DNA of 64,000 bases from Aeromicrobium wangtongii. GTDB taxonomy: Bacteria; Actinomycetota; Actinomycetes; Propionibacteriales; Nocardioidaceae. A program made the position numbers and the translations under genes. The notes under the pieces were generated by a model, which saw nothing but the letters and a program-made list of their open reading frames with translations, did not search any database and was not told where the DNA came from. Positions 42,768 to 51,539 of this stretch are shown here, piece by piece (the first letter of the stretch is position 1; every line of letters begins with the position of its first letter). The DNA is taken from assembly GCF_024584515.1 (NCBI RefSeq), contig NZ_CP102173.1, forward strand, positions 1,426,001 through 1,490,000, read 5' to 3'.

Positions 42768-42791
42768 CCCCCGTGCTATACGTCACGGGGG
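42768..42791 (-). terminator. Probable terminator of oligopeptidase B gene
   Basis: An 8-bp stem (CCCCCGTG/CACGGGGG) with an 8-base loop lies 13 bases after the oligopeptidase stop, between it and the sigma-factor gene on the same strand. There is no U tract, so confidence is moderate. Confidence 0.5.
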
Positions 42792-42804
42792 CACCGGGAT
42801 CGGG

Positions 42805-44934
42805 CTACCGGGCGCCGGCCACGTCGATGATCCACGCCAGCTCCCAGGCGCGTTCCTTCCACGATGCGTAGCGTCCGCTGACGCCGCCGTGTCCGGCGTG
42901 CATCTCGGTCTTGAGCAGGAACGGTCCGCCGCCCGTCGCGGTGGTGCGCAGACGCGCGATCCACTTGGCCGGCTCGACGTACATGACGCGCGTGTCGTGC
43001 AGGCTCGTGACGGCCAGGATCGCCGGATAGTCGTGGGCGCCGACGTTCTCGTACGGCGAGTACGACTTCATGTAGGCGTAGACCTCGGGATCGTCCAGCG
43101 GGTTGCCCCACTCGTCCCACTCGATGACCGTCAGCGGCAGCGACGGATCGAGGATCGTGGTCAGGGCGTCGACGAACGGGACGGCCGCGACGATGCCGGC
43201 GAAGGCGTCCGGGGCGAGATTGGCGACGGCTCCCATCAGCAGCCCACCGGCGCTGCCGCCCTCGGCGACCAGCCGGTCGGTGGACGTCCAGCCCTCGTCG
43301 ACCAGGTGACGGGCCGCCGCCACGAAGTCGGTGAAGGTGTTCTTCTTGTGCAGCTGCTTGCCGTCGTCGTACCAGTGCCGGCCGAGCTCGCCCCCGCCGC
43401 GCACATGGGCGATCGCGTAGACGAATCCACGGTCCAGCAGCGACAGCCGCATGACCGAGAACCCCGGGTCCATGCTCGCCTCGTAGGAGCCGTAGCCGTA
43501 GATCAGTGCCGGCGCCGTGCCGTCGCGGGGCGTGTCCTTGCGGCACACGATCGAGACCGGCACCCGCGTCCCGTCGTCGGCGACGGCCCAGCTGCGGTGC
43601 TGCTCGTACTGGTCGGCGTCGTAGCCGCCCAGGACGGGCGCCTGCTTGCGCAGGATGAGCTCCTTGGTCGCCGGGTCGAAGTCGTAGACCGAGGAGGGCG
43701 TCACGAACGAGCCCACCCCGACCCGGATGAGCGGCGGGTCCCACTCGGCGTTCGCGCCCACGCCGCTGGTGAACAGCTCCTCGCCGAAGTCGATCTCCTC
43801 CATCGCGCCGAGCCCGTCCGGGCCGACCGGCAGGATGCCGATGCGGGCCAGTGCGTCGCGGCGGTACGACACGACGATGTGCCGCGCAAAGACGTCCACG
43901 TCCTCGAGGCGGGTCGTGTCGCTGCCCGGGATGACGACCGTGGCAGCACCCAGATCGGGAAGGGGCAGCGTGTCGACCGGGACGGTGACCAGCTCGAAGT
44001 TGAGGGCGTCCTCGTTGTGCAGGATGACGAAGCGGTCCTGTCCGGCGATGACGGCGTGCTCGAGGGAGTACTCGATGCCGTCGCGACGGGGGAGCACGAC
44101 CCGGAACTCGCCCTCGGGGTCGTCGGCCTCCAGCACGCGGTACTCGCTGGTGATCTTGGAGGACAGACCGATGACCAGGTACCGCTCGGAGTGGGTGCGT
44201 CCCACACCGATGAAGTAGCGCTCGTCGGCCTCCTCGTGGACGAGCACGTCGTCGGCCACCGTGCCGAGCCGGTGGCGCCACACGCGGTAGGGACGCCACG
44301 CCTCGTCGACCGTCGTGTAGAACAGGTGCGTCCCGTCGGCGGACCAGGTCGCGCCGCCGCTGGCGCCGGTGATCTCGTCGGGCAGCACCTCGCCGGTGCG
44401 CAGGTCCTTGACCCGGATCGTGTAGCGCTCGTCGCCCTGCACGTCGACCGACCAGGCCAGGAAGTTCTCGTCGTCGCTGATGCTGAACGCGCCCAGCGAG
44501 AAGAACTCGTGTCCCTCGGCCTCGACATTGGAGTCGAGCAGGATCTGCTCGCCGGGGATCGCGCTGCCGGCGTCCAGCTCGGGCGGGGTCCAGTCATCGG
44601 GATCGGTCACCGCGCACCGGCACCGGATCGCGTACTGCTGGCCCTCGACCGTGCGGGCGTAGTACCACCAGGCGCCGTGCCGGGTGGGCACCGACAGATC
44701 GGTCTCGAGCGTCCGGGACTTGATCTCGTCGAAGATCTGCTGGCGCAACGGCTCGAGGTGCTCGGTCGCGGCCTCGGTGTACGCGTTCTCGGCCTCGAGG
44801 TAGGCCAGCGTCGCCGGGTCGTCCTTGTCACGCAGCCACTCGTAGTCGTCGACGAAGTCGTCGCCGTGGTGGCTGCGGGTGACGGGCCGCCGTTCGGCGG
44901 AGGGGACGGGAACGGACGGTACGGACGCGGTCAT
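42805..44934 (-). CDS. ptrB: Oligopeptidase B (S9A prolyl oligopeptidase family)
   Basis: A 709-residue serine peptidase of usual length. A seven-bladed propeller comes first (residues about 75-420). The alpha/beta hydrolase domain contains LIYGYGSYEASMDPGFS, the nucleophile S561 in GGSAGGLLMG, the Asp of SLHDTRVMYVEPAKW and the catalytic His in the GHGG motif near residue 682. It cleaves peptides after Lys or Arg. ATG 44934 is preferred because it overlaps the dinB stop as ATGA; the frame is open further back into dinB. Confidence 0.93.
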   Translation of the reverse strand: MTASVPSVPVPSAERRPVTRSHHGDDFVDDYEWLRDKDDPATLAYLEAENAYTEAATEHLEPLRQQIFDEIKSRTLETDLSVPTRHGAWWYYARTVEGQQYAIRCRCAVTDPDDWTPPELDAGSAIPGEQILLDSNVEAEGHEFFSLGAFSISDDENFLAWSVDVQGDERYTIRVKDLRTGEVLPDEITGASGGATWSADGTHLFYTTVDEAWRPYRVWRHRLGTVADDVLVHEEADERYFIGVGRTHSERYLVIGLSSKITSEYRVLEADDPEGEFRVVLPRRDGIEYSLEHAVIAGQDRFVILHNEDALNFELVTVPVDTLPLPDLGAATVVIPGSDTTRLEDVDVFARHIVVSYRRDALARIGILPVGPDGLGAMEEIDFGEELFTSGVGANAEWDPPLIRVGVGSFVTPSSVYDFDPATKELILRKQAPVLGGYDADQYEQHRSWAVADDGTRVPVSIVCRKDTPRDGTAPALIYGYGSYEASMDPGFSVMRLSLLDRGFVYAIAHVRGGGELGRHWYDDGKQLHKKNTFTDFVAAARHLVDEGWTSTDRLVAEGGSAGGLLMGAVANLAPDAFAGIVAAVPFVDALTTILDPSLPLTVIEWDEWGNPLDDPEVYAYMKSYSPYENVGAHDYPAILAVTSLHDTRVMYVEPAKWIARLRTTATGGGPFLLKTEMHAGHGGVSGRYASWKERAWELAWIIDVAGAR

Positions 44935-46244
44935 GACTGAAACGTACCCGTGTGGCCCGCGCTCAACGCGGGGTCGTCCGTTCGGAAGGTGAGGACGGGG
45001 CCCGGAGGCGTCCACCGGGTCTCGAACCGGATCGTGACGCGTCCGAGCCCGGAACCCCACACCCAGCCGTCGCCATGGGTCTCGTGGTGGACGTCCATGC
45101 CGGGGTACCAGCGCGTCGGCCGGTCCTCCTGGACGTCCGCGGCGGCCTCGACGTCCTCGATGTCCTGCTCGTCGTCGTCGACCGAGAACAGGTCCTCCTG
45201 CACCCAGTCGGCCAGGCCGCTGACGCCGACGCCCAGCAGGCGCAGCCCGTTGCTGATGTCCTCCCCGGCCAGCAGGCCGCGGGCGATCGTGGCCAGCGTG
45301 CGGGCGTTGTCGGTCGGGTGGGGGAGCGTGGACGAGCGGGTGTGGGTCTGGAAGTCGTGGTGCCGCATCTTCAGCGTCACGGTCCGTCCGGACAGGCCGC
45401 TCTTGCGCAGCCGGCCCGAGACGTTGCGCGCCATGCGCTCGATGATCGTCTCGAGCTGGAGGCGGTCGGAGATGTCCTGCTCGAAGGTGTCCTCGACGCT
45501 GACCGACTTGCTCTCCCGCGACGCGACGACGGGCCGGTCGTCGTCAGCGCGGGCGAGACGGAACAGCGACCGGCCCGAGGCCTGGCCCAGCAGTCGCACG
45601 AGCTCGTCCTCGCTCTGGCGCCGCAACTCCTCGACCGTCGAGATGCCGACCCGGCGCAGTCGTTCGGCGGTCGCCGGGCCGACGCCGGGGATCGCGGTGG
45701 CCTGCATGGGGGCCAGCACGTCCGCCTCGGTGCCCGGCGCAATGACGAACACGCCGTCGGGCTTGTTGACCTCGCTGGCGATCTTGGCCATCAGCTTGGA
45801 CGAGGCGACACCCACTGATGCGGTCAAGCCGCCGGTGAGCTCGGTGATGTCGGCGCGGATCTTCTCGACGATCCGCTCGACCTCGCCGGGATCGAAGTCG
45901 TCGCCGGCCGCGAGATCGACGAAGGCCTCGTCGAGCGACAGCGGCTCGATCAGGTCGGACTCCTGGCGCAGGCGCTCCATGACGATCCGGCTGGCCTCGC
46001 GGTAGGCGTCGAAGCGTCCACCCAGGAAGGCCGCGTGCGGGCACCGGGCGCGCGCCTCGGCGGTGCGCATCGCGGAGCGGACGCCGTGGACACGTGCCTC
46101 GTACGACGCGGTCGCCACGACACCGCGCGGGCCGATGCCGCCCACGATGACCGGCTTGCCGCGCAGGGAGGGCTTGTCGCGTTGCTCCACCGAGGCGAAG
46201 AAGGCGTCGAGGTCGAGGTGCATGATCGACGCGGTTGACCTCAT
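44931..46244 (-). CDS. dinB: DNA polymerase IV (Y family)
   Basis: A 437-residue translesion polymerase. Catalytic motifs are HLDLDAFFASVEQRDKP and EPLSLDEAFVD, the steric-gate region is normal, and GVASSKLMAKIASEVNKPDGV and IPGVGPATAERLRRVGI form the palm and thumb. The little-finger domain is followed by an unusual C-terminal 100 residues with an acidic linker (DDDEQDIEDVE) and a conserved block TRWYPGMDVHHETHGDGWVWGSGLGRVTIRFETRW. This tail is known in some actinobacterial homologues. The start is uncertain; ATG 46223 would remove seven residues. Operon with oligopeptidase B. Confidence 0.92.
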   Translation of the reverse strand: MRSTASIMHLDLDAFFASVEQRDKPSLRGKPVIVGGIGPRGVVATASYEARVHGVRSAMRTAEARARCPHAAFLGGRFDAYREASRIVMERLRQESDLIEPLSLDEAFVDLAAGDDFDPGEVERIVEKIRADITELTGGLTASVGVASSKLMAKIASEVNKPDGVFVIAPGTEADVLAPMQATAIPGVGPATAERLRRVGISTVEELRRQSEDELVRLLGQASGRSLFRLARADDDRPVVASRESKSVSVEDTFEQDISDRLQLETIIERMARNVSGRLRKSGLSGRTVTLKMRHHDFQTHTRSSTLPHPTDNARTLATIARGLLAGEDISNGLRLLGVGVSGLADWVQEDLFSVDDDEQDIEDVEAAADVQEDRPTRWYPGMDVHHETHGDGWVWGSGLGRVTIRFETRWTPPGPVLTFRTDDPALSAGHTGTFQS

Positions 46245-46368
46245 GCCCCCCATTCTTGCGTGGGCGGCCGACACTGGCGTCGTGCACACCCGCCGGGCGG
46301 CCGCCGCTCGTCCACAACCCGTTGGTGGGGGACTGTCCGGGGTCCGGGGACGCGACGAGCGTGGGGCC

Positions 46369-47370
46369 ATGACCCACACCCCGCCGCTGTACGTCGCGCA
46401 CGACATCCCCGACCTGATCAACTCCTTGCCGACCCTGTTCGGCTTCCGCCCGCGCGAGTCGCTGGTCGCCGTGGCCACCAACGGTCCGCGGCACCGGCTC
46501 GGCTTCCGGCTGCGCCTGGACATCCCCGCACCCGAGGACGTCGACGGCGCGGCTGCCTTCGTTGTCGCGCACCTGGTCAATCAGGGTGCGGAGGGCGCCA
46601 TCGTCATCGCCGTGACGCAGCACCAGGAGGTGGCACTGGACCTGCTGGACGCGGTGCACGACGAGCTCGACGTGGCGGGCGTCCGCCTCGTCATCCGCGC
46701 TCGCGCCGACGGGCAGCGCTACTGGACCGACGAGGTGGGCTCGTCCCCGCTGGGCACGGCGTACGAGACGTCAGGGCACCATCTCTCGATCGTGCAGGCC
46801 GTGGCCGCCGGTCAGCAGATCCTGCCCGACCGCGAGGCCCTCGTCGAACGGTTCGCAGCCGTCACGGGGGAGCGCCGCCACTGGCTCGAGCAGGCCGCGG
46901 CCACCATCGTGGCCGAGGTCGTGCCCGTCGTCGCCCGCACCGCACCGGACGACCTGCCGGCCGTCGGCATGGAGGTGGTCGGGCCGATCCTGGAGCGGGC
47001 GCTGGCGTCGCGGCGGGTGTCGGACGCCGATCTGCTGCGGGTCGCCGCCTGGGTCTCGAGCATCGGCGTGCGCGACGCCGTGTGGTCGCTGATCGACCGC
47101 GACAACGCCGAGGAGATGCTGCGGGTGCTGACGCTGGTGTCGGGCAGCGTCGTGCCGCCGTTCGAGCCGGCGGTGCTGAGCCTGACCGGTTTCGCCGCGT
47201 GGCTCACCGGCGACGGGGCGCAGGCGCTCATCGCGATCGAGCGCGCCCTGCGGGCCGATCCCGACTACTCGATGGCCCGGTTGTTCCTGGAGGTCATCGA
47301 GCGGGGCGTCTCGCCGAGCCACTGGCAGGGGTTCGACCTGGAGGAGCCGCGCCGGGCAGCACCCAGATAG
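46369..47370 (+). CDS. DUF4192 family protein
   Basis: A 333-residue cytoplasmic protein with the DUF4192 opening HDIPDLINSLPTLFGFRPRESLVAVATNG and the continuation HHLSIVQAVAAGQQILPDREALVERFAAV. The C-terminal 100 residues are helical, resembling a short tetratricopeptide-like array (ADPDYSMARLFLEVIERG). Function is unknown; the family is restricted to actinobacteria. ATG is preceded closely by GGGG. It is divergent from dinB across 124 bp. Confidence 0.85.
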   Translation: MTHTPPLYVAHDIPDLINSLPTLFGFRPRESLVAVATNGPRHRLGFRLRLDIPAPEDVDGAAAFVVAHLVNQGAEGAIVIAVTQHQEVALDLLDAVHDELDVAGVRLVIRARADGQRYWTDEVGSSPLGTAYETSGHHLSIVQAVAAGQQILPDREALVERFAAVTGERRHWLEQAAATIVAEVVPVVARTAPDDLPAVGMEVVGPILERALASRRVSDADLLRVAAWVSSIGVRDAVWSLIDRDNAEEMLRVLTLVSGSVVPPFEPAVLSLTGFAAWLTGDGAQALIAIERALRADPDYSMARLFLEVIERGVSPSHWQGFDLEEPRRAAPR

Positions 47371-47408
47371 CCTGTCGCTCCCACGAGTCGCCCGACCAGA
47401 GGACGCCC

Positions 47409-48377
47409 ATGCCCGTCAGTCTCTCCAGCGCCATCTTCTTCCTGGTCGTCGCCGCCGCGATCACCGCCGGGTGGATCGGGCGCCGCAGGTCGACGGCACC
47501 GCGCAACGCCGCCGGTGCGCTGGTCACCCGATGGACCGGCTTCGGAGCGGCTGCCGCCGGGCTCCTCGGCGTGATCCTGCTCGCGACGTCGTGCGTCACG
47601 CAGGTCACGACCAAGAACGTCGGGGTCGTGACGTCCTTCGGCCGGCCCGTCGGGGCGCTGGGCAACGGGCTGCACCTCAAGGCCCCCTGGCACAAGGTCA
47701 CCGAGTTCGACGCCGCGGTACAGACCGACTCGCACAAGGGCAGCGGGGGAGACGCCGACTCGACCTGCACCGACATCCGCATCGGCAACCAGTCGGTCGC
47801 CTGTGTCGACAACTCGGTGCGTTGGCGCATCGTGCAGGACTCGGCGGACGACCTGTACCGCGACTACCGCGAGTTCGACAACGTCCGGGACAGCCTCGTG
47901 ACCCGGGAGCTGGACGCGGCCCTCAACGAGGTGTTCGCCGACTACGACCCGCTCGCGGGGGTCGACACCAACGGCGCGTCCACGGCACCCAGCCTGGACC
48001 AGCTGTCCGAGGAGGTGACGACCCGGTTGCGCGACAAGGTCGGTGACCAGGTCGAGGTCCTGAGCGTCATCATCCCGCTGGTGTCGTTCGACAAGACGAC
48101 CCAGGACAAGATCAACGACTACCAGGCCGAGCTGGCCAACACCCGCATCGCACGGCAGAAGCAGCAGACGGCGGATGCGCAGGCCGAGGCCAACCGGAAG
48201 CTGTCGGGCTCGGTGTCGAAGGACCCGAACGTCCTGGTGTCGCGGTGCTTCGACATCCTCGCCGACATGGTGAACTCCAAGGAGCCCGTCCCGGCCGGCT
48301 TCACGTGCTGGCCCGGCGGCGGCACCGGCGTCGTCCTGCCGTCCGCCGGCGCCGCGGCATCGGCGGACACCCAGTAG
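47409..48377 (+). CDS. SPFH/Band 7 domain membrane protein
   Basis: A 322-residue protein with two N-terminal helices (about 5-25 and 42-60), then a Band 7/SPFH domain beginning QVTTKNVGVVTSFGRPVGALGNGLHLKAPWHKVTEFD. A helical segment rich in Ala, Gln and Lys follows (DYQAELANTRIARQKQQTADAQAEANR), as in prohibitin-like scaffolds. A Cys pair within the SPFH domain (STCTDIRIGNQSVACVD) could form a disulfide outside the cell. Role unknown; scaffold proteins of this type organise membrane domains. AGAGGA lies five bases before the ATG. Confidence 0.82.
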   Translation: MPVSLSSAIFFLVVAAAITAGWIGRRRSTAPRNAAGALVTRWTGFGAAAAGLLGVILLATSCVTQVTTKNVGVVTSFGRPVGALGNGLHLKAPWHKVTEFDAAVQTDSHKGSGGDADSTCTDIRIGNQSVACVDNSVRWRIVQDSADDLYRDYREFDNVRDSLVTRELDAALNEVFADYDPLAGVDTNGASTAPSLDQLSEEVTTRLRDKVGDQVEVLSVIIPLVSFDKTTQDKINDYQAELANTRIARQKQQTADAQAEANRKLSGSVSKDPNVLVSRCFDILADMVNSKEPVPAGFTCWPGGGTGVVLPSAGAAASADTQ

Positions 48378-48426
48378 CCGGCGGCGATCACGCGCGACTT
48401 CGCCGACGTCGCCCTAGGGTGTTGTC

Positions 48427-49905
48427 ATGGGACAGGACGTCGACGCACGGGAGTTCAGCCGTGAGGACCGGACACGCTATCGCGCCAAGGTCCGGCGCTG
48501 CCTGGACGTCTTCGCACGGATGCTCGGCGAGCACGACTTCAGCGTCGAGCACACCCAGGTCGGCATCGAGATCGAGTTCAACCTCATCGACGCGAGCGGC
48601 GACCCGTCACTGAAGAACGCCGAGGCGCTCGACGCGATCGCCGACCCGGACTTCCAGACCGAGCTGGGCCTGTTCAACGTCGAGATCAACGTCCCGCCGG
48701 CGCGCATCGACGGTGACGGGCTCGATCTCGTGCAGGCATCGTTGAGGGACGGTCTGAACGCCGCACAGGCGAAGGCGGGCGGGGTCGACGCCCGGTTGCT
48801 GATGATCGGCATCCTGCCGACGCTGCAGCACGGCCACTTCGACCGGAGCTCGATCTCGGCCAATCCGCGGTACCACCTGCTGTCGGAGCAGATCCTGGCC
48901 GCGCGCGGCGAGGACATCGAGATCGTCATCGACGGTGTCGACCGGCTCGACACCACCGCCGACACGATCATCCCCGAGGCGGCGTGCACCAGCACCCAGC
49001 TGCACCTGCAGGTCGAGCCCGACGAGTTCGCACCGATGTGGAACGCGGCGCAGGCGATCGCCGCGGTGCAGGTCGCCGTCGGCGCGAACTCGCCGTTCCT
49101 GCTCGGGCAACAGCTGTGGCACGAGACCCGCATCGCACTGTTCGAGCAGGCCACCGACACCCGCAGCGAGGAGCTCAAGTCCCAGGGCGTCCGCCCGCGC
49201 GTGTTCTTCGGCGAGCGCTGGATCACCTCGGTCTTCGACCTGTTCGAGGAGAACGTCCGGTTCTTCCCGTCGCTGCTGCCGATCGTCGACGAGGAGGACC
49301 CGCTGGTGGAGCTGGAGGCCGGCCGGGTGCCGAGCCTGGGCGAGCTGCGGCTGCACAACGGGACCATCTACCGCTGGAACCGGCCGATCTACGACATCGC
49401 CGACGGACGGCCGCACCTGCGCATCGAGAACCGGCTCCTGCCCGCCGGGCCCACCGTGGTCGACACGATGGCGAATGCGGCGCTGTTCTACGGCCTGGTC
49501 AAGACACTCGGGGCCAGCGAGCGACCCGTGTGGTCGCAGCTGTCGTTCCGGGCGGCCGAGGAGAACTTCCATGCCGCGGCGCGCGCCGGCATCGAGGCGG
49601 AGATCTACTGGCCCGGGGTCGGCACGGTCTCGGTGCGCGAGCTGACCGTTCGTCAGCTGCTCCCGCTCGCGCACGCCGGCCTGGAGACGATGGGCGTCGA
49701 CGCGCAGGTCCGTGACCGTCTCCTGGGCGTCATCGAGCAACGCTGCATCACCGGGCGCAACGGCGCCACCTGGCTCATCGACGAGTTCGCCCACCATCGC
49801 CGCTCCACCGACGACCGCACGGCCGCGATGCGGGCCACCACGCAGGAGTACGAACGGCACATGCACGCTGGAGACCCCGTGCACCTGTGGCCGTCGCGCT
49901 CCTGA
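48427..49905 (+). CDS. Glutamate-cysteine ligase family protein (COG2170-like)
   Basis: A 492-residue ATP-dependent carboxylate-amine ligase. Family features include VGIEIEFNLID, LGLFNVEINVPPARIDG, ACTSTQLHLQVEPDEFAP and NGTIYRWNRPIYD. It belongs to the glutamate-cysteine ligase superfamily, but the particular branch is often annotated only by homology; a role in gamma-glutamylcysteine or ergothioneine synthesis is not supported by neighbours here. Actinobacteria use mycothiol rather than glutathione, so the true substrate may differ. Stands alone, between the SPFH gene and the principal sigma factor. Confidence 0.78.
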   Translation: MGQDVDAREFSREDRTRYRAKVRRCLDVFARMLGEHDFSVEHTQVGIEIEFNLIDASGDPSLKNAEALDAIADPDFQTELGLFNVEINVPPARIDGDGLDLVQASLRDGLNAAQAKAGGVDARLLMIGILPTLQHGHFDRSSISANPRYHLLSEQILAARGEDIEIVIDGVDRLDTTADTIIPEAACTSTQLHLQVEPDEFAPMWNAAQAIAAVQVAVGANSPFLLGQQLWHETRIALFEQATDTRSEELKSQGVRPRVFFGERWITSVFDLFEENVRFFPSLLPIVDEEDPLVELEAGRVPSLGELRLHNGTIYRWNRPIYDIADGRPHLRIENRLLPAGPTVVDTMANAALFYGLVKTLGASERPVWSQLSFRAAEENFHAAARAGIEAEIYWPGVGTVSVRELTVRQLLPLAHAGLETMGVDAQVRDRLLGVIEQRCITGRNGATWLIDEFAHHRRSTDDRTAAMRATTQEYERHMHAGDPVHLWPSRS

Positions 49906-50007
49906 GAGCACCCTGAGATGCCGCGTGTTGGATACTCGTGCCACACTGAATCCAGAGGTTGACCCCAGGCCTCATTGTTGCGCCCATCTACCGTTTGTGA
50001 GGTTGAC

Positions 50008-51432
50008 GTGCCGGTGAATCCCGCATCAGGATCACGACTTCGGGCCGTCACGAAGCTCCTTCCAGGATCGTCCGCGGACGATGTCTCAGAAAATCCTGAG
50101 AAGGACGCAGACCTGGAGACGGACGTGCCGAAGGCTCGAAAGCCCAAGGCTGCTGCCAAGACCACATCCCCTGCGAAAACAGAAACGACCGTGACGAACA
50201 CTTCACCGAGCACCGCCAAGAAGACCGCTGCCAAGAAGCCCGCGAAGAAGGCCGCCGCCAAGAAGAAGGGCGCCGACGCCGCAGAGGAGTCGATCGTCCC
50301 GGCCGGCGTCGACCTCGCCGACGCCTTGGAGGTTCCGGTCATCGCCGACGCGACCGTCCAGGTCGACGCCCAGGGCAAGAAGATCCTTCCGGACATCCCC
50401 GACGCGGAGTTCGAGAAGGACCTGGCGACCGATCCGACGCTGAAGGAGGACGAGAAGTCGTCCTACACGCTGTCGGCGGCCGATGAGTCCGATGAGCCCG
50501 TCCAGCAGGTCATGGTCGCCGGTGCGACGGCGGACCCGGTCAAGGACTACCTCAAGCAGATCGGCAAGGTCTCGCTGCTGACCGCCGCCCAGGAGGTCGA
50601 GCTGGCCAAGCGCATCGAGGCCGGCCTGTTCAGCGAGGAGAAGCTCGCCAAGGGCGGCCGCCTCTCGGAGAAGAGCCGCGAGGAGCTCGAGTGGATCGTC
50701 GTGGACGGTCGCCGCGCCAAGAACCACCTGCTCGAGGCCAACCTGCGTCTGGTCGTCTCGCTCGCCAAGCGCTACACCGGTCGCGGCATGCTGTTCCTGG
50801 ACCTGATCCAGGAGGGCAACCTCGGCCTGATCCGCGCGGTCGAGAAGTTCGACTACACCAAGGGCTTCAAGTTCTCGACCTACGCGACGTGGTGGATCCG
50901 TCAGGCCATCACCCGCGCCATGGCCGACCAGGCCCGCACGATCCGCATCCCCGTGCACATGGTCGAGGTCATCAACAAGCTGGCCCGCGTCCAGCGCCAG
51001 ATGCTGCAGGACCTGGGCCGCGAGCCCACGCCCGAGGAGCTGGCCCTCGAGCTGGACATGACGCCCGAGAAGGTCGTCGAGGTCCAGAAGTACGGCCGTG
51101 AGCCGATCAGCCTCCACACGCCCCTGGGCGAGGACGGCGACTCCGAGTTCGGCGACCTGATCGAGGACTCCGAGGCGATCGTCCCGGCGGACGCGGTCTC
51201 GTTCACCCTGCTGCAGGAGCAGCTGCACGCGGTGCTCGACACGCTCAGCGAGCGGGAGTCCGGCGTCGTGTCGATGCGCTTCGGCCTGACCGACGGTCAG
51301 CCCAAGACGCTCGACGAGATCGGCAAGGTCTACGGCGTGACGCGCGAGCGCATCCGCCAGATCGAGTCCAAGACGATGAGCAAGCTGCGCCACCCCTCGC
51401 GGTCGCAGGTCCTGCGCGACTACCTGGACTGA
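50008..51432 (+). CDS. rpoD: Principal RNA polymerase sigma factor (RpoD/HrdB/SigA)
   Basis: A 474-residue primary sigma factor. The N-terminal 100 residues are rich in Lys, Ala and Thr ([18 protein letters not shown]), as in other actinobacterial HrdB proteins. Region 1.2 starts [32 protein letters not shown]; region 2 has [29 protein letters not shown] and [32 protein letters not shown]; region 4 ends [22 protein letters not shown]. It directs transcription of housekeeping genes. GTG 50008, with GAGG six bases upstream, is preferred to a TTG at 49975. Confidence 0.95.
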   Translation: MPVNPASGSRLRAVTKLLPGSSADDVSENPEKDADLETDVPKARKPKAAAKTTSPAKTETTVTNTSPSTAKKTAAKKPAKKAAAKKKGADAAEESIVPAGVDLADALEVPVIADATVQVDAQGKKILPDIPDAEFEKDLATDPTLKEDEKSSYTLSAADESDEPVQQVMVAGATADPVKDYLKQIGKVSLLTAAQEVELAKRIEAGLFSEEKLAKGGRLSEKSREELEWIVVDGRRAKNHLLEANLRLVVSLAKRYTGRGMLFLDLIQEGNLGLIRAVEKFDYTKGFKFSTYATWWIRQAITRAMADQARTIRIPVHMVEVINKLARVQRQMLQDLGREPTPEELALELDMTPEKVVEVQKYGREPISLHTPLGEDGDSEFGDLIEDSEAIVPADAVSFTLLQEQLHAVLDTLSERESGVVSMRFGLTDGQPKTLDEIGKVYGVTRERIRQIESKTMSKLRHPSRSQVLRDYLD

Positions 51433-51436
51433 CCAG

Positions 51437-51470
51437 CGTCGGAACACCGTCGTGGGCGGTCATTCCGACG
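51437..51470 (+). terminator. Possible terminator of rpoD
   Basis: CGTCGGAA and TTCCGACG form an 8-bp stem with an 18-base loop, starting five bases after the rpoD stop. The loop is large and there is no U tract, so this is weak. Confidence 0.35.
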
Positions 51471-51539
51471 TCCCCGTCGGGGCAGGCCTATTGAGTTAGA
51501 CTGTCGCGACCAACCACGAACGGCTCGGAGAATAGACCT

